In this document: piece by piece, positions 8,709 to 17,642 of the stretch
Layout of the letters: every line of letters starts with the position of its first letter
Numbering within the stretch: position 1 is the first letter of the stretch
From: Synechococcus sp. AG-670-A05
GTDB lineage: Bacteria > Cyanobacteriota > Cyanobacteriia > PCC-6307 > Cyanobiaceae
Assembly: GCA_003211535.1 (NCBI GenBank)
Contig: QCSJ01000004.1
Coordinates: 1-57,783, forward strand
Length of the DNA: 57,783 nt
Direction: 5' to 3'
Program-made: the position numbers and the translations under genes
The notes under the pieces: model-generated
The model's input: only the letters and a program-made list of their open reading frames with translations
Databases searched by the model: none
What the model was told of the DNA's origin: nothing

Positions 8709-9047
8709 TCAAGGGCGATGTTCGTTAACAACCTGTTGGAGCTGACTCTGCTCAAGCTCTGTCACAACAAACACCTCCTGGACACTGCTTCCCTTGCGAG
8801 CCATCAACTTGTATCCCCCGCGTATCGGGGTTGAAACCCGCAGTTGAAGCGTCTGGCTGCGACCTTTTACCCGATTGATCACAGCCGGGGTGACCGTTTG
8901 AATACGCCGGTCCTTCGCAAGGTTTTTCAACCAGGGAATCAACCCATCTACATAGGTGCTGTGGGTGATGACAACCCGGCCCAAACCTTGAGGAAATCCG
9001 CTGAACCCATCGACGCTAGCCAGCCTGGCTATCCCGGAGTGAGCCAC
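8709..9047 (-). CDS. DUF2103 family protein
   Basis: This small basic protein of 112 residues has GLGRVVITHSTYVDGLIPWL followed by INRVKGRSQTLQLRVSTP and GYKLMARKGSSVQEVFVV, which I recognise as the DUF2103 family. The biochemical role is unknown. The start is GTG 9047, two bases from the GTG start of the divergent 78-aa gene at 9050, so promoters must lie inside each other's coding regions unless a start is further in. Confidence 0.7.
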   Translation of the reverse strand: MAHSGIARLASVDGFSGFPQGLGRVVITHSTYVDGLIPWLKNLAKDRRIQTVTPAVINRVKGRSQTLQLRVSTPIRGGYKLMARKGSSVQEVFVVTELEQSQLQQVVNEHRP

Positions 9048-9049
9048 CT

Positions 9050-9286
9050 GTGGCCGTGATGCTCAAATCTGTCGATGCACTGCGACGCACCGTGTCCGGC
9101 CCATTGGCGGCATGTTGTGGTTCTGAGGCGAGGATGTTGACGGCCGAACTGCATGGCCGGGAAGTGCGAGGACTGGCTTTCTGCCCCGGTCGGGTGGTTC
9201 GTTTTGTCCTGGATGCCCAGACGCAAAGGCTGCAGACCGTTGATCTTCTGCGTTTGACCCAAGCCAGCCGAAAACCGGCTGCCTGA
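9050..9286 (+). CDS. Conserved-looking hypothetical protein, 78 aa
   Basis: The ORF has candidate starts at GTG 9050, GTG 9056 and ATG 9059. The product is mixed alpha/beta in character (SEARMLTAELHGREVRGLAF, then GRVVRFVLDAQTQRLQTVDLL) with no leader or membrane helix. It fits neatly between DUF2103 and clpS with two-base gaps, which supports a real gene. I do not recognise the family. Confidence 0.6.
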   Translation: MAVMLKSVDALRRTVSGPLAACCGSEARMLTAELHGREVRGLAFCPGRVVRFVLDAQTQRLQTVDLLRLTQASRKPAA

Positions 9287-9288
9287 GA

Positions 9289-9585
9289 TCAGCATCGTTC
9301 AAGGGGAGCCATCGTCAGCCCTTCTGCGGCAAGTTGCTGGTGGTACAACTCGGCCTGCTCAAGCGGACCACACCACACTTCGGCAGACCCCTGTCCGTCA
9401 ATGCGGTTGGCGAGATCCCAGGCCTTCTTCTCACTCATCCCTGGAATGATCTTCCGCAAGCAGTCCACAACGTGCTGAAAGGTGTTGACGTCGTCATCGA
9501 GAACGATCACACGGGCCTGGGGATAGCGCTGGGTGATGCTCTGGCGCTCAAGCAACGACGCTGAGCCAGGACTGGAGCTGCTCAT
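9289..9585 (-). CDS. clpS: ATP-dependent Clp protease adaptor ClpS
   Basis: ClpS binds substrates with N-degron residues and delivers them to the ClpA/ClpC chaperone. The 98-residue protein has a flexible N-terminus, then RVIVLDDDVNTFQHVVDCL, the conserved D-D-x-N-T segment of the substrate pocket, and KKAWDLANRIDGQGSAEVW. Length and order match ClpS. Cyanobacteria often carry two ClpS paralogues and this could be either. A clpP lies about 1.1 kb away on the other strand. Confidence 0.9.
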   Translation of the reverse strand: MSSSSPGSASLLERQSITQRYPQARVIVLDDDVNTFQHVVDCLRKIIPGMSEKKAWDLANRIDGQGSAEVWCGPLEQAELYHQQLAAEGLTMAPLERC

Positions 9586-9657
9586 GACAGTTGCTTCAAA
9601 AGAAAAATCTTGGTGGTTGACCCTAGGTAGGATCCGTCCATTGAAGAAGTCAAGTCA

Positions 9658-9759
9658 ATGCTGTTTACCCTCGCTTGGGCATCTCTCGCAGCCATATTCA
9701 GCTTCTCCATTGCGATGGTGGTGTGGGGTCGCAACGGCGACGGAACGCTGAACTTCTGA
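9658..9759 (+). CDS. petN: Cytochrome b6f complex subunit VIII, PetN
   Basis: This gene is too short for the ORF track. ATG 9658 opens a 33-residue peptide that is one membrane helix with a short polar tail ([17 protein letters not shown]), essentially the canonical PetN sequence. PetN is a small structural subunit of the cytochrome b6f complex in the thylakoid membrane and is needed for its stability. It is divergent from clpS with a 72-base gap that should hold its promoter. Confidence 0.95.
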   Translation: MLFTLAWASLAAIFSFSIAMVVWGRNGDGTLNF

Positions 9760-9763
9760 AGCA

Positions 9764-9898
9764 TTGAACGTTTCTGCAACGTTCACGCTCAACCAGGGTC
9801 TAGAGATCGCTGCCGCAGCCCTCCTTGTCTTTGTGAGTGTTTCAGTGGTTTATCTCTCCATCATCGAGTGGCGAGACAGACGCCGTCGTCAGCCCTGA
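9764..9898 (+). CDS. Putative 44-aa single-span membrane peptide
   Basis: Four bases after petN, TTG 9764 opens a 44-codon frame: a short polar start, a hydrophobic helix (LEIAAAALLVFVSVSVVYLSII), then a strongly basic tail (EWRDRRRRQP). The positive-inside rule puts the tail in the cytoplasm. The frame is closed upstream at 9749-9751, so TTG is the only usual start. The amphipathic layout and tight spacing to petN argue for a real gene, perhaps co-transcribed with petN. No family is recognised. Confidence 0.5.
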   Translation: MNVSATFTLNQGLEIAAAALLVFVSVSVVYLSIIEWRDRRRRQP

Positions 9899-9962
9899 TC
9901 ACGATCTATTCGGATGATCTGCTTGTTTGATCGTGCGGCTCTGTGTTGCAGAAGATTGAGAG

Positions 9963-10634
9963 TCAGCTCGCTGTCCCCTGCGTGGCTTCCGCGACCCGTC
10001 TCTCCTTTTTGCGTCGTTCCGCGGCGAGTGTTTCCTGCATCAATTCCACAGCTTGCTCCATCCGTTCGCAGTTGGAGGAGAAGACGGTCAGATCCTTCTC
10101 AACCCGATCAGCCGGTAAACCGAGCTCTGACGACAGATCGACGGCCCGCTGACGCAAAGCACCTGAATCGGTTTCGCTGGAAGCTGTTTCCAGAACAGCG
10201 AGTAGTCCAACAGCCATCAGCCTTGAGTAGTGAGCTCCGTCGCTCAGGGTCTGGTCGTTCAACCAGCCCTGAATTGAATCGTCTGACTGCCCCTTCGCGT
10301 CCTGCAGGCAATGCTGAGCAACAGACTTCAGCTTTTCAGCATCGAAGCCGTTGCTGCGGCACAGCGCTGAAAGCAATGCTGCAGGGTGCTCCGCAGGGCG
10401 GTAACCCTGAGTGAAGCGCTCGAACACGGTGTTGAGCCCGATGGCGAACAGATTGTTGGCTTCAAAACCGGTCTGGTGACTGAGCAAATGCAGCTCCACA
10501 AGAAGTTCGTCAGCAACGCGGCGGTATAGCGGTGCAATGACGTGAGGAAAGGCCTGATGAAAGGCGCGCTTGCTGTCCGCAATGGTGTGACGCTCAGCCA
10601 ACGTGCGTGCTCTCAATCGAATGGCTGAAACCAT
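9963..10634 (-). CDS. thf1: Photosystem II biogenesis protein Psb29 / Thf1
   Basis: Psb29/Thf1 acts in photosystem II biogenesis and repair and, in other cyanobacteria and plants, stabilises thylakoid FtsH protease complexes. The protein begins RTLAERHTIADSKRAFHQAFP and continues with RRVADELLVELHLLS, typical of the family, and ends in a basic helical tail (AAERRKKERR) likely to form a coiled coil. I chose ATG 10634; the track start at 10691 adds a non-conserved leader. It is divergent from clpP with ftsH nearby, consistent with a shared quality-control role. Confidence 0.92.
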   Translation of the reverse strand: MVSAIRLRARTLAERHTIADSKRAFHQAFPHVIAPLYRRVADELLVELHLLSHQTGFEANNLFAIGLNTVFERFTQGYRPAEHPAALLSALCRSNGFDAEKLKSVAQHCLQDAKGQSDDSIQGWLNDQTLSDGAHYSRLMAVGLLAVLETASSETDSGALRQRAVDLSSELGLPADRVEKDLTVFSSNCERMEQAVELMQETLAAERRKKERRVAEATQGTAS

Positions 10635-10681
10635 AGCGCCGAAGACATCGCCGTTAGGATCGAATGACTTGCAGGGACGCC

Positions 10682-11275
10682 GTGATTCCAATCGTGATCG
10701 AGGAGTCAGGCCGTGGTGAAAGGGCTTTTGACATCTACTCGCGCTTGCTGCGTGAACGCATCATTTTTCTCGGCGAAGCCGTTACCAGTGACTCGGCCAA
10801 TCGCATCGTTGCTCAGATGCTCTTCCTTGAAGCGGAGGATCCTGAAAAGGACATCTACCTCTACATCAATTCACCGGGTGGTTCCGTTTACGACGGCCTG
10901 GGCATCTTCGACACCATGCAGCACATCAAACCTGACGTGCACACCGTTTGTGTTGGCTTGGCCGCCAGCATGGGCGCCTTCCTTCTTTGTGCTGGAACCA
11001 AAGGGAAGCGCAGCAGCCTTCAGCACTCACGGATCATGATCCACCAACCCCTGGGAGGTGCCCGGGGGCAAGCCAGCGATATCAGGATTCAGGCGGACGA
11101 GATCTTATACCTCAAAGATCGTCTGAACCAGGAACTGTCCGATCGCACAGGCCAACCGCTCGATCGAATTCAACTGGACACTGACCGAGACTTTTTCATG
11201 TCTCCCATCGATGCTGTTGAGTATGGTCTAATTGATTCCGTGATTGACAAGCGCCCTGTGCAGGCGGTGGAATGA
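10682..11275 (+). CDS. clpP: ATP-dependent Clp protease proteolytic subunit ClpP
   Basis: ClpP forms the barrel of the Clp protease. All three catalytic residues are visible: Ser in [11 protein letters not shown], His in MIHQPLGG and Asp in TDRDFFMSP. The N-terminus [19 protein letters not shown] is the usual ClpP start, so I place it at GTG 10682 with GGGA just upstream; ATG 10664 would add six atypical residues. Which of the several cyanobacterial ClpP paralogues it is cannot be settled here. Its stop overlaps the DUF2256 start as ATGA. Confidence 0.95.
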   Translation: MIPIVIEESGRGERAFDIYSRLLRERIIFLGEAVTSDSANRIVAQMLFLEAEDPEKDIYLYINSPGGSVYDGLGIFDTMQHIKPDVHTVCVGLAASMGAFLLCAGTKGKRSSLQHSRIMIHQPLGGARGQASDIRIQADEILYLKDRLNQELSDRTGQPLDRIQLDTDRDFFMSPIDAVEYGLIDSVIDKRPVQAVE

Positions 11276-11424
11276 AGTCCGGATTGCCTAGCAAAATATG
11301 TCCAGTTTGTGAGCGCCCGTTTCAGTGGCGCAAAGCCTGGCGGAACAACTGGAACTCAGTGGTTTATTGTTCAGAACGGTGCCGACGACAAAAAAGCAAG
11401 AAAAGTAAATCTGTAAGTCACTGA
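11272..11424 (+). CDS. DUF2256 zinc-ribbon-like small protein
   Basis: This 50-residue ORF, absent from the track, starts inside the clpP stop (ATGA). It has two cysteine pairs, CPVC near residue 10 and CSERC near residue 33, flanking [12 protein letters not shown], the pattern of DUF2256. The cysteines probably bind zinc. The tail is very basic ([10 protein letters not shown]), suggesting nucleic-acid contact. The overlap implies translational coupling with clpP. Function is unknown. Confidence 0.85.
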   Translation: MKSGLPSKICPVCERPFQWRKAWRNNWNSVVYCSERCRRQKSKKSKSVSH

Positions 11425-11720
11425 AGAGTTGTTTTTTAGCTAGTTGTCTGTTTGTTAATATAGTTTTCTTGCTGGAGTCTTTGCGACTAGTTATTAAAGT
11501 TTTCCAAGGATTTCTGATATGTTCCAAATATTTATTCTGGCATATTTTTTTTGTACCTGTCTACAAGTCCACAATCAAATAAATTATATTGCTGAACTGT
11601 TCAAGGTTGTGATGAATAGCACCTCATCAGAAAGATCCAATGTTAGCAATGGAAGCTGTTGTTAAATCTTCATTAGGTTGCAAATACCATCCTGTGCAAC
11701 TATGGAATGGATAATAAAAA
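11425..11720. other. AT-rich non-coding stretch between DUF2256 and ftsH
   Basis: About 300 bases rich in A and T with no convincing ORF on either strand. A loose inverted repeat GTTGCA/TGCAAC flanks a 12-base spacer near 11675-11702. Both flanking genes point into it, so it is a convergent 3' region. Only the ftsH terminator just after it is well defined. Confidence 0.4.
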
Positions 11721-11751
11721 TGGTCTGCTCAACGGTAAGAAAAGCAGACCA
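11716..11751 (-). terminator. Rho-independent terminator of ftsH
   Basis: On the minus strand, 16 bases after the ftsH stop, a perfect 9-bp stem (TGGTCTGCT/AGCAGACCA at 11721-11729 and 11743-11751) is followed directly by TTTTTATTAT. Stem plus T-tract is a textbook intrinsic terminator, oriented for ftsH. Confidence 0.85.
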
Positions 11752-11767
11752 AGTTGAGTAGCGGATG

Positions 11768-13681
11768 TTAGTCAAGCGTTACAACAGTGCGATCCTTGTC
11801 TGGCACCTGGGTGAATTCAGCAACAACCGCCGCGAATTCGCCGCCATCCATTGTTTCCCTTTCAATCAACATTTCCACCAAGCGGTCCATCGCTTCACGA
11901 TTGGCAGCCACCAGAGAAACGGTTTCCTCGTAGCAGCTCTTCACCATCCGGCGAACCTGTTCATCAATCTGCTTGGAGATTGATTCAGAGATATCGCTAC
12001 GCGACATAAGATCCCGACCCAGGAACACTTCTTGACTTCCACCTTCTAGGGCAACCGGACCAAGCTCACTCATCCCAAGCTGCGTGACCATCTGACGAGC
12101 CATGGAGGCCACTTGCTGAATGTCACCACCAGCACCTGTGGTCACCTCCTGATGTCCGAAAACCACGTCTTCCGCTGCACGTCCACCGAGGGCGCCCATG
12201 ATCCTTGCCTTGAGTTGAGCGCGGGTCACAAGGGTCTGCTCCTCATCAGGTGAGAACCAGGTCAGTCCCTGGGCTTGCCCACGGGGGATCAGGGTGACCT
12301 TCTGAACAGGATCGTGATCTTTGACCAGTGTGCCGATCAAGGCGTGGCCCACTTCGTGATACGCGATCAGACGCTTGCTTCGACCGTCAGTCAGGGGACG
12401 TCCTTCCATGCCTGCAATGATGCGATCGACGGCATCGTCAATTTCGCTGAGTCCAATCGACTCCTTGCGGCGGCGGGCTGTGAGAATTGCCGCCTCATTC
12501 ATCAGATTTGCCAGATCAGCACCGGTAAAACCTGGTGTCCGTCGGGCGATGCTTTCAAGGGAGAGGTCTTCTTCGAGCTTCTTATTGCGGCAGTGGACCT
12601 CGAGAATGGAAAGACGACCTTTGATGTCGGGCGCGTCGACAGTGACCTGACGGTCAAAACGGCCAGGACGCATCAGAGCGGAGTCGAGAACATCGGGCCG
12701 GTTGGTCGCGGCGATAATGATGATTCCGCTGTTGCCTTCGAAGCCATCCATCTCGGTAAGCAGCTGGTTCAGCGTCTGCTCACGTTCGTCGTTGCCACCA
12801 CCGATACCTGCGCCACGTTGACGACCGACAGCATCAATCTCGTCAATGAAGATCAGACATGGGCTGTTCTCCTTGGCCTTCTTGAACAGATCGCGGACTC
12901 GGCTGGCGCCGACACCCACGAACATCTCAACGAACTCTGAGCCCGATAGTGAGAAGAAGGGAACGCCGGCTTCACCAGCAATCGCCTTGGCCAATAGCGT
13001 CTTGCCGGTGCCGGGAGGGCCGACCAGCAACAATCCGCGGGGAATTTGAGCACCAACAGAGGTAAAACGTTCCGGCTGCTTCAGGAAGGTAACCACTTCC
13101 TGTAATTCCTGTTTCGCCTCAGCAACACCGGCGACGTCGTCGAACATCACCCCGGTTTCGGCTTCCATCATGAAGCGCGCCTTGCTCTTGCCGAACTGCA
13201 TGGCCTGGCCGGGACCTCCGGGCATGCCACTGTTGCGTCGGGCAAGGAAGATCAACGAACCGATCAACAGCAGTGGGAACAGCAGATTGCCCAGTAGCCC
13301 AATTGCTGGTGGAGCGTTTCGCGGTGGGTGAATGTCGAAGCTGATTCCTTCTTCCTTCAAGGTGTTGACCAACTCGGGGGCAAGGCCGGGAAGGTCCACC
13401 CGCAGACGTTGCACGCGGTTGTCCAGTTCAGGGTCGACAGCTTCGATCACGGCGTTGCGACCACCGTCGTAAATGTCAACCGCGGTGACCCGTCCGGCTT
13501 CTACGTAGTCGAGGAAGCGGCCATAGCTCATGCGTGCCACTGCCGCATTGCGAGGAGCCACAGTCGTTCCTTCGGCGTTCTGACTGTTCAGTCCACTGTT
13601 GCTGATCACCTGCCAACCGATCAGGAGCACGACGCCGATGGGCAGAAGCCAGAGGGCGACGAGGCGCCAACGCTGATTCAT
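11768..13681 (-). CDS. ftsH: ATP-dependent zinc metalloprotease FtsH
   Basis: FtsH is a membrane AAA protease that in cyanobacteria removes damaged D1 and other thylakoid proteins. The 637-residue protein has an N-terminal membrane helix (residues 7-24), a lumenal segment, a second helix near 126-146, Walker A GPPGTGKT at 221-228, Walker B IFIDEID, the second region of homology [20 protein letters not shown], and the zinc-binding HEVGH in the protease domain. Length is typical. Cyanobacteria have four FtsH paralogues; which one this is cannot be assigned here. Thf1, an FtsH stabiliser, is encoded 1.1 kb away. Confidence 0.96.
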   Translation of the reverse strand: MNQRWRLVALWLLPIGVVLLIGWQVISNSGLNSQNAEGTTVAPRNAAVARMSYGRFLDYVEAGRVTAVDIYDGGRNAVIEAVDPELDNRVQRLRVDLPGLAPELVNTLKEEGISFDIHPPRNAPPAIGLLGNLLFPLLLIGSLIFLARRNSGMPGGPGQAMQFGKSKARFMMEAETGVMFDDVAGVAEAKQELQEVVTFLKQPERFTSVGAQIPRGLLLVGPPGTGKTLLAKAIAGEAGVPFFSLSGSEFVEMFVGVGASRVRDLFKKAKENSPCLIFIDEIDAVGRQRGAGIGGGNDEREQTLNQLLTEMDGFEGNSGIIIIAATNRPDVLDSALMRPGRFDRQVTVDAPDIKGRLSILEVHCRNKKLEEDLSLESIARRTPGFTGADLANLMNEAAILTARRRKESIGLSEIDDAVDRIIAGMEGRPLTDGRSKRLIAYHEVGHALIGTLVKDHDPVQKVTLIPRGQAQGLTWFSPDEEQTLVTRAQLKARIMGALGGRAAEDVVFGHQEVTTGAGGDIQQVASMARQMVTQLGMSELGPVALEGGSQEVFLGRDLMSRSDISESISKQIDEQVRRMVKSCYEETVSLVAANREAMDRLVEMLIERETMDGGEFAAVVAEFTQVPDKDRTVVTLD

Positions 13682-13738
13682 GATCCTTAGAAATGATGAA
13701 CGATTGTAAAGCAGGAAAAAAGAGGATGTGGGAGTGGA

Positions 13739-14968
13739 TCAGAGGCTTCTGAGCGCCACGATCGGATCAAGTTTCGCAGCCCGACGGGCCGGCACAACGC
13801 CAAAAAACAGGCCAATGGAGCCTGATAAGCCGACAGTCACCAGAACGGTGCTGACCCCGATGCTCGCTGGCAGTGGGCTCACCATTGCCACGAGGGCCAC
13901 CGTTCCCAACCCGGCTGCAGTGCCGATGGCGCCACCGAGGCTTGAAAGCACCAGGGACTCCACCAGGAATTGTTGCAGTACATCACTGCTGCGAGCTCCA
14001 AGAGCCTTGCGCAACCCGATCTCCTCGGTTCGCTCGCTGACGGACACCAACATGATGTTCATGATTCCGATACCACCAACCAACAAGGAGATCCCACCAA
14101 TGGCGGCAAGCATTAAGGTGAGTCCCCCAGTGATCGTGCCAACGATTGTGAGGGCATCTTTCTGCGACCGCACAGCAAAGTCATCGTCCCGAAGAATCCT
14201 GTGCCGTTGCCGCAGCAGATTCGTGATCTGAAACTTGGCGGCGCTGGTGCTGGCTTCGTTCCTCGCCTCCACGCTGATGAAACTCAGGCTCACGCCGTAG
14301 GTAGGGTCACGACCGGTGAGCCGGGTCACCATCGTGCTCAGTGGGATGTAAGCGTTCTCGTCCTGATTACTTCCGAACACCGCACCTTTCGGTGCCATCA
14401 CCCCGATCACTTCGAAGGCCTGTGTTCCGATACGAAGTTGCTGCCCCAGCGGTTCGCCGGTCGGGAAGAGCTTGCTGCGCAGATCAGGACCGATCACCGT
14501 CACGGCTCGTGCGGCCTGGTTGTCCTGTTGTGAGATGAAGCGGCCGCGAGCAATCTCAAAACTGCGGACCGGCAGAAAATCAGCCGTGATTCCTGAGATT
14601 GAACTGGTGGCTGTACGGGCACCAGCCTGGACAACCTGGCTGCTGGTGATCTGCGGTGCAACACGACGCACGCTGGGAACCTGCTCAGCGATCGCCTCAG
14701 CGTCTTCAAGCACCAGAGTCTTCGGGAATGCCACCCCGCGGCGACGGGTGTCGTTGTTGCCAGGAACAACGAACAACACATTGGCGCCGAGGTTGCTGAG
14801 CTGCTCTTCCGCCAGACCCTGAGCACCTCGACCGACACCCACCAGCGTGATCACGGAGGCATTGCCGATCACGATGCCCACCATGGTCAGCAGACTGCGC
14901 AGTCGATTGCTACGCAGCGTCGTGAGGGCCATCCTCACGGTTTCCGTTGGGGGCATCCGCTCTTTCAT
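13739..14968 (-). CDS. MacB/FtsX-type ABC transporter permease
   Basis: The 409-residue protein has a first membrane helix in LRSLLTMVGIVIGNASVITL, a large periplasmic MacB-like domain, and three C-terminal helices after ISLLVGGIGIMNIMLVSVSERTEEIGLRKALGA, a hallmark of the FtsX/MacB family. Such permeases work with an ATPase and a membrane-fusion protein in efflux or lipoprotein-type mechanotransmission. No ATPase is adjacent, which is common for the cyanobacterial version (DevC-like or MacB-like). It lies between ftsH and pyk on the same strand. Substrate unknown. Confidence 0.88.
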   Translation of the reverse strand: MKERMPPTETVRMALTTLRSNRLRSLLTMVGIVIGNASVITLVGVGRGAQGLAEEQLSNLGANVLFVVPGNNDTRRRGVAFPKTLVLEDAEAIAEQVPSVRRVAPQITSSQVVQAGARTATSSISGITADFLPVRSFEIARGRFISQQDNQAARAVTVIGPDLRSKLFPTGEPLGQQLRIGTQAFEVIGVMAPKGAVFGSNQDENAYIPLSTMVTRLTGRDPTYGVSLSFISVEARNEASTSAAKFQITNLLRQRHRILRDDDFAVRSQKDALTIVGTITGGLTLMLAAIGGISLLVGGIGIMNIMLVSVSERTEEIGLRKALGARSSDVLQQFLVESLVLSSLGGAIGTAAGLGTVALVAMVSPLPASIGVSTVLVTVGLSGSIGLFFGVVPARRAAKLDPIVALRSL

Positions 14969-14991
14969 CGCAGCTCAGCGGGGCAACATCA

Positions 14992-16446
14992 TCAGATCAT
15001 GCTGACGGGTGATTCCTCGGAACTGACAATCCCAACTTTCAATAGATCGGTGGAACCGGAGACGCCCGCGTGGGTACCAGCGGTCTGGACCACCAGATCA
15101 CCTTCTTTTAGCAATCCTAGATTCTTGGCCTTGGTCATGGCAGCCAGGAAGGTGTGGGTGGTTCGCTCATGCTGGGGGATCACCAGGGGCTTCACACCCC
15201 ACACCAGTTGCAGGCGACAGGCCACGGTGGAATCCGGCGTGATCGCCAGAATCGGCGCCGAAGGGCGGAATTTGCTCACATTCTTGGCGGTGGCTCCACT
15301 CTCGGTGAGCGGAAGAATCGCAGAGGCATTGAGCTGACTGGCGATCGTGCTCACAGCACCACTGAGGGCATTCGGCACCGTGCTGGCCAGGTGACTGTCA
15401 ACGGAGCGCTGTGGGTAGTCCTTTTCAATCCGGCAGGCGATAGTGGCCATCGTCTGGACGGCTTCCACCGGAAAATCGCCGACGGCCGTCTCGTTGGAGA
15501 GCATCACGGCATCGGTGCCATCGAGGATGGCGTTGGCCACGTCGCTGACCTCGGCTCTCGTGGGCCGTGGGCTGGACGCCATGGAATCCAGCATCTGGGT
15601 CGCGGTGATAATCGGAATGCCCAGGCTGTTGGCCTTGCGGATCAATTCCTTCTGCAATAAGGGAACCTCCTCCGCCGGCATCTCCACACCGAGATCTCCG
15701 CGGGCCACCATCACACCATCGCAAAGAGGAAGGATGGCGTCGATCTGATCAATGGCCTCGAACTTCTCGATTTTCGCGACCACAGGGGTCTCGTGGCCCT
15801 GATCGCGGATCAGGCCGCGGATCTCCTCTATGTCGTAGGGGTTGCGGACGAAACTCAGGGCCACCCAGTCCACGCCCTGGGAAAGCCCGAACGCCAGATC
15901 AACCTTGTCCTTGTCTGTCAGAGCCCGGACCGACAGCTGCACATCCGGGAAATTCACCCCTTTGTTGTTCGACAGCACGCCGCCGACGGTGACACTGCAA
16001 TGCAGGGTCTGCTCCGCCTGATCCACCTGCTCAACCTTCATCTCGACGCGGCCGTCGTCGAGCAGGATCCGGCTGCCGGGGGTCACTTCATCGGCAAGTT
16101 TGTCGTAGGTGACCGTCGCAATGGTCTGGTTGCAACTCACAGGCCTGGAGGTCAGCGAGAAGCAGTCGCCGTTGGCCAGGGTGATCGGACCAGCGGCAAA
16201 GCGACCCAGTCGAATTTTCGGACCCTGAAGGTCTTGCAGGATCCCGATATTGATACCCAGCTCTTCAGACACCTGGCGGATAGTTGCAATCCGCGCCGCA
16301 TGCTCGCTGTGGTCGCCGTGGGAGAAATTCAGTCGAAAGGTGGTGGCACCAGCCTGGACCAGTTCCTTGATTCGCTCGGAACTTTCCGTGGCAGGACCGA
16401 TGGTGGCCACGATCTTGGTTCGACGGTTCTGATCGAACTGGCCCAT
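14992..16446 (-). CDS. pyk: Pyruvate kinase
   Basis: Pyruvate kinase converts phosphoenolpyruvate and ADP to pyruvate and ATP. The protein begins RRTKIVATIGPATESSERI, has the active-site segment VAKIEKFEAIDQIDAIL, MVARGDLGVEMPAEEV and ITATQMLDSMASSPRPTRAEVSDVANAILDGTDAVMLS, all diagnostic. It lacks the extra C-terminal PEP-utiliser-like domain of the longer cyanobacterial form. I chose ATG 16446 (484 aa); the track start 16479 adds 11 residues. It is divergent from the MazG-like gene with about 55 bases between. Confidence 0.96.
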   Translation of the reverse strand: MGQFDQNRRTKIVATIGPATESSERIKELVQAGATTFRLNFSHGDHSEHAARIATIRQVSEELGINIGILQDLQGPKIRLGRFAAGPITLANGDCFSLTSRPVSCNQTIATVTYDKLADEVTPGSRILLDDGRVEMKVEQVDQAEQTLHCSVTVGGVLSNNKGVNFPDVQLSVRALTDKDKVDLAFGLSQGVDWVALSFVRNPYDIEEIRGLIRDQGHETPVVAKIEKFEAIDQIDAILPLCDGVMVARGDLGVEMPAEEVPLLQKELIRKANSLGIPIITATQMLDSMASSPRPTRAEVSDVANAILDGTDAVMLSNETAVGDFPVEAVQTMATIACRIEKDYPQRSVDSHLASTVPNALSGAVSTIASQLNASAILPLTESGATAKNVSKFRPSAPILAITPDSTVACRLQLVWGVKPLVIPQHERTTHTFLAAMTKAKNLGLLKEGDLVVQTAGTHAGVSGSTDLLKVGIVSSEESPVSMI

Positions 16447-16502
16447 ATCGAGGCTCAAAGACCTCGCGGAAACTACCATCCGGGCGTTATTAGGCCGTGC
16501 CC

Positions 16503-16832
16503 ATGGAGCTCAATACCTATCAGGATGCGGCCCGAAGCACAGCCGCTTACCCCCAGGTGGGGCATAACCCCATCTACCCGACGCTGGGTCTGACAGGAGA
16601 AGCCGGCGAGGTGGCAGACAAAGTCAAAAAGGTTTTGCGTGATCGTGAGGGGGTGTTCGATCCTGAGGCCAGGGAAGCGATCAAGCTCGAACTGGGAGAT
16701 GTGCTCTGGTACGTCGCTCAGCTGGCCCGTGAACTGGGTTATGACCTGGAGGAGGTCGCTTCGGCCAATCTCGACAAACTCGCCAGCCGTTCTGCCCGGG
16801 GCCGGATCTCGGGAAGTGGTGATCATCGCTAG
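16503..16832 (+). CDS. MazG-like nucleotide pyrophosphohydrolase
   Basis: The 109-residue protein has the all-alpha NTP-PPase metal motifs: [11 protein letters not shown] and, later, [13 protein letters not shown], giving the E-x-x-E and E-x-x-D pattern that binds magnesium. Members hydrolyse NTPs or dNTPs to monophosphate and pyrophosphate, often for house-cleaning. This is a single-domain protein, not the long two-domain MazG. ATG 16503 is preferred over GTG 16497. Substrate not determined. Confidence 0.85.
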   Translation: MELNTYQDAARSTAAYPQVGHNPIYPTLGLTGEAGEVADKVKKVLRDREGVFDPEAREAIKLELGDVLWYVAQLARELGYDLEEVASANLDKLASRSARGRISGSGDHR

Positions 16833-16838
16833 TCATTT

Positions 16839-17303
16839 ATGTCCCGATTTTTGCTCCCCCAACTTTTGTTGTTGGTGCTTTTGATCGGCGTGCACCCTGC
16901 AGGTGCAGCCGAGTTGAAGCTCGATCACCTCGCGCTTGAGCCCTGTTCTGTTGAGGATCCCGGCAACCAACCGGACTTCGCAAGGCCCATGGGCGCCACT
17001 TGTTATGTCCTCAGCGGTGAGGTGGAGAACCCCGGTCGCAACGCTGTTGTGGACACCGATGTGTTCGCTCGCATCATGGATTCCAGTGGAGAACCGATCC
17101 TCCCGAATCGAACAAGGGTCGGATCTATTGGAGATATCGGTCCTGGTGTCCAGCCCTTCGCTCTTCGACTGTCAGTACCAGCGGGAACGCCAGGTCCGTT
17201 TGAGATTCGTAATCCGAGAGCTCGGGGATTCAAGACACCCGTCCGCAATCTCGCCAGCGTGGATGACGATGATTTGCTGCCGCTGGAACAGGCGATTGAG
17301 TGA
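16839..17303 (+). CDS. Exported conserved-type hypothetical protein
   Basis: The 154-residue protein has a clear signal peptide (FLLPQLLLLVLLIGVHPAGAA, cleavage near residue 23). The mature part has two cysteines (about residues 36 and 55) that could form a disulphide and a beta-rich pattern (CYVLSGEVENPGRNAVVDTDVFARI) like an Ig-like or FxLYD-type domain. It starts 6 bases after the MazG-like gene, so they may share a transcript. It ends one base before the convergent yggT. Function unknown. Confidence 0.75.
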   Translation: MSRFLLPQLLLLVLLIGVHPAGAAELKLDHLALEPCSVEDPGNQPDFARPMGATCYVLSGEVENPGRNAVVDTDVFARIMDSSGEPILPNRTRVGSIGDIGPGVQPFALRLSVPAGTPGPFEIRNPRARGFKTPVRNLASVDDDDLLPLEQAIE

Positions 17304-17304
17304 T

Positions 17305-17616
17305 TCAAAAGCCCAGGCTCATGGATTGGAACTGGGCGCTGGATGCTTCAAGCAATCCCTGCAGCACCCGCAGAGCGATGAAGGCCAGGATCGCCGAGAG
17401 ATCGATGCCACCGATGGGCGGAATCACCCCGCGAAACATGTTGAGGTACGGATCGGTGATCGATGCGACGCCACCCAGCACCGGGTTGCTGAAGTCGATG
17501 TTGGGAAACCAGGTGAGCAACACCCGCACGAACAGCACGAAGAGATAGATGTTCACAGCAGTGGACAGCACCAGCAGCAGATAGGCGATGCCACCAGTGA
17601 GCATGGTTGTGTCCAC
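17305..17616 (-). CDS. YggT family (YlmG/CCB3-like) membrane protein
   Basis: The 103-residue protein is two hydrophobic hairpins, AYLLLVLSTAVNIYLFVLFVRVLLTWFPN and ILAFIALRVLQGLLEA, separated by PNIDFSNPVLGGVASITDPYLNMFRGVIPPIGGID. The TDPYLNxFRxxIPPxGGID segment is diagnostic of YggT. Relatives in chloroplasts and cyanobacteria affect nucleoid/thylakoid organisation and cytochrome b6 haem attachment. Same strand as scpB with a 26-base gap. Confidence 0.9.
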   Translation of the reverse strand: MDTTMLTGGIAYLLLVLSTAVNIYLFVLFVRVLLTWFPNIDFSNPVLGGVASITDPYLNMFRGVIPPIGGIDLSAILAFIALRVLQGLLEASSAQFQSMSLGF

Positions 17617-17642
17617 GGTTCGTTTCTAAATCTCTCAAAAGT

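Noticed and set aside
11288-11527. A 79-aa minus-strand ORF opposite DUF2256
   Set aside because: Antisense shadow of a Cys4 protein extending into AT-rich non-coding DNA.
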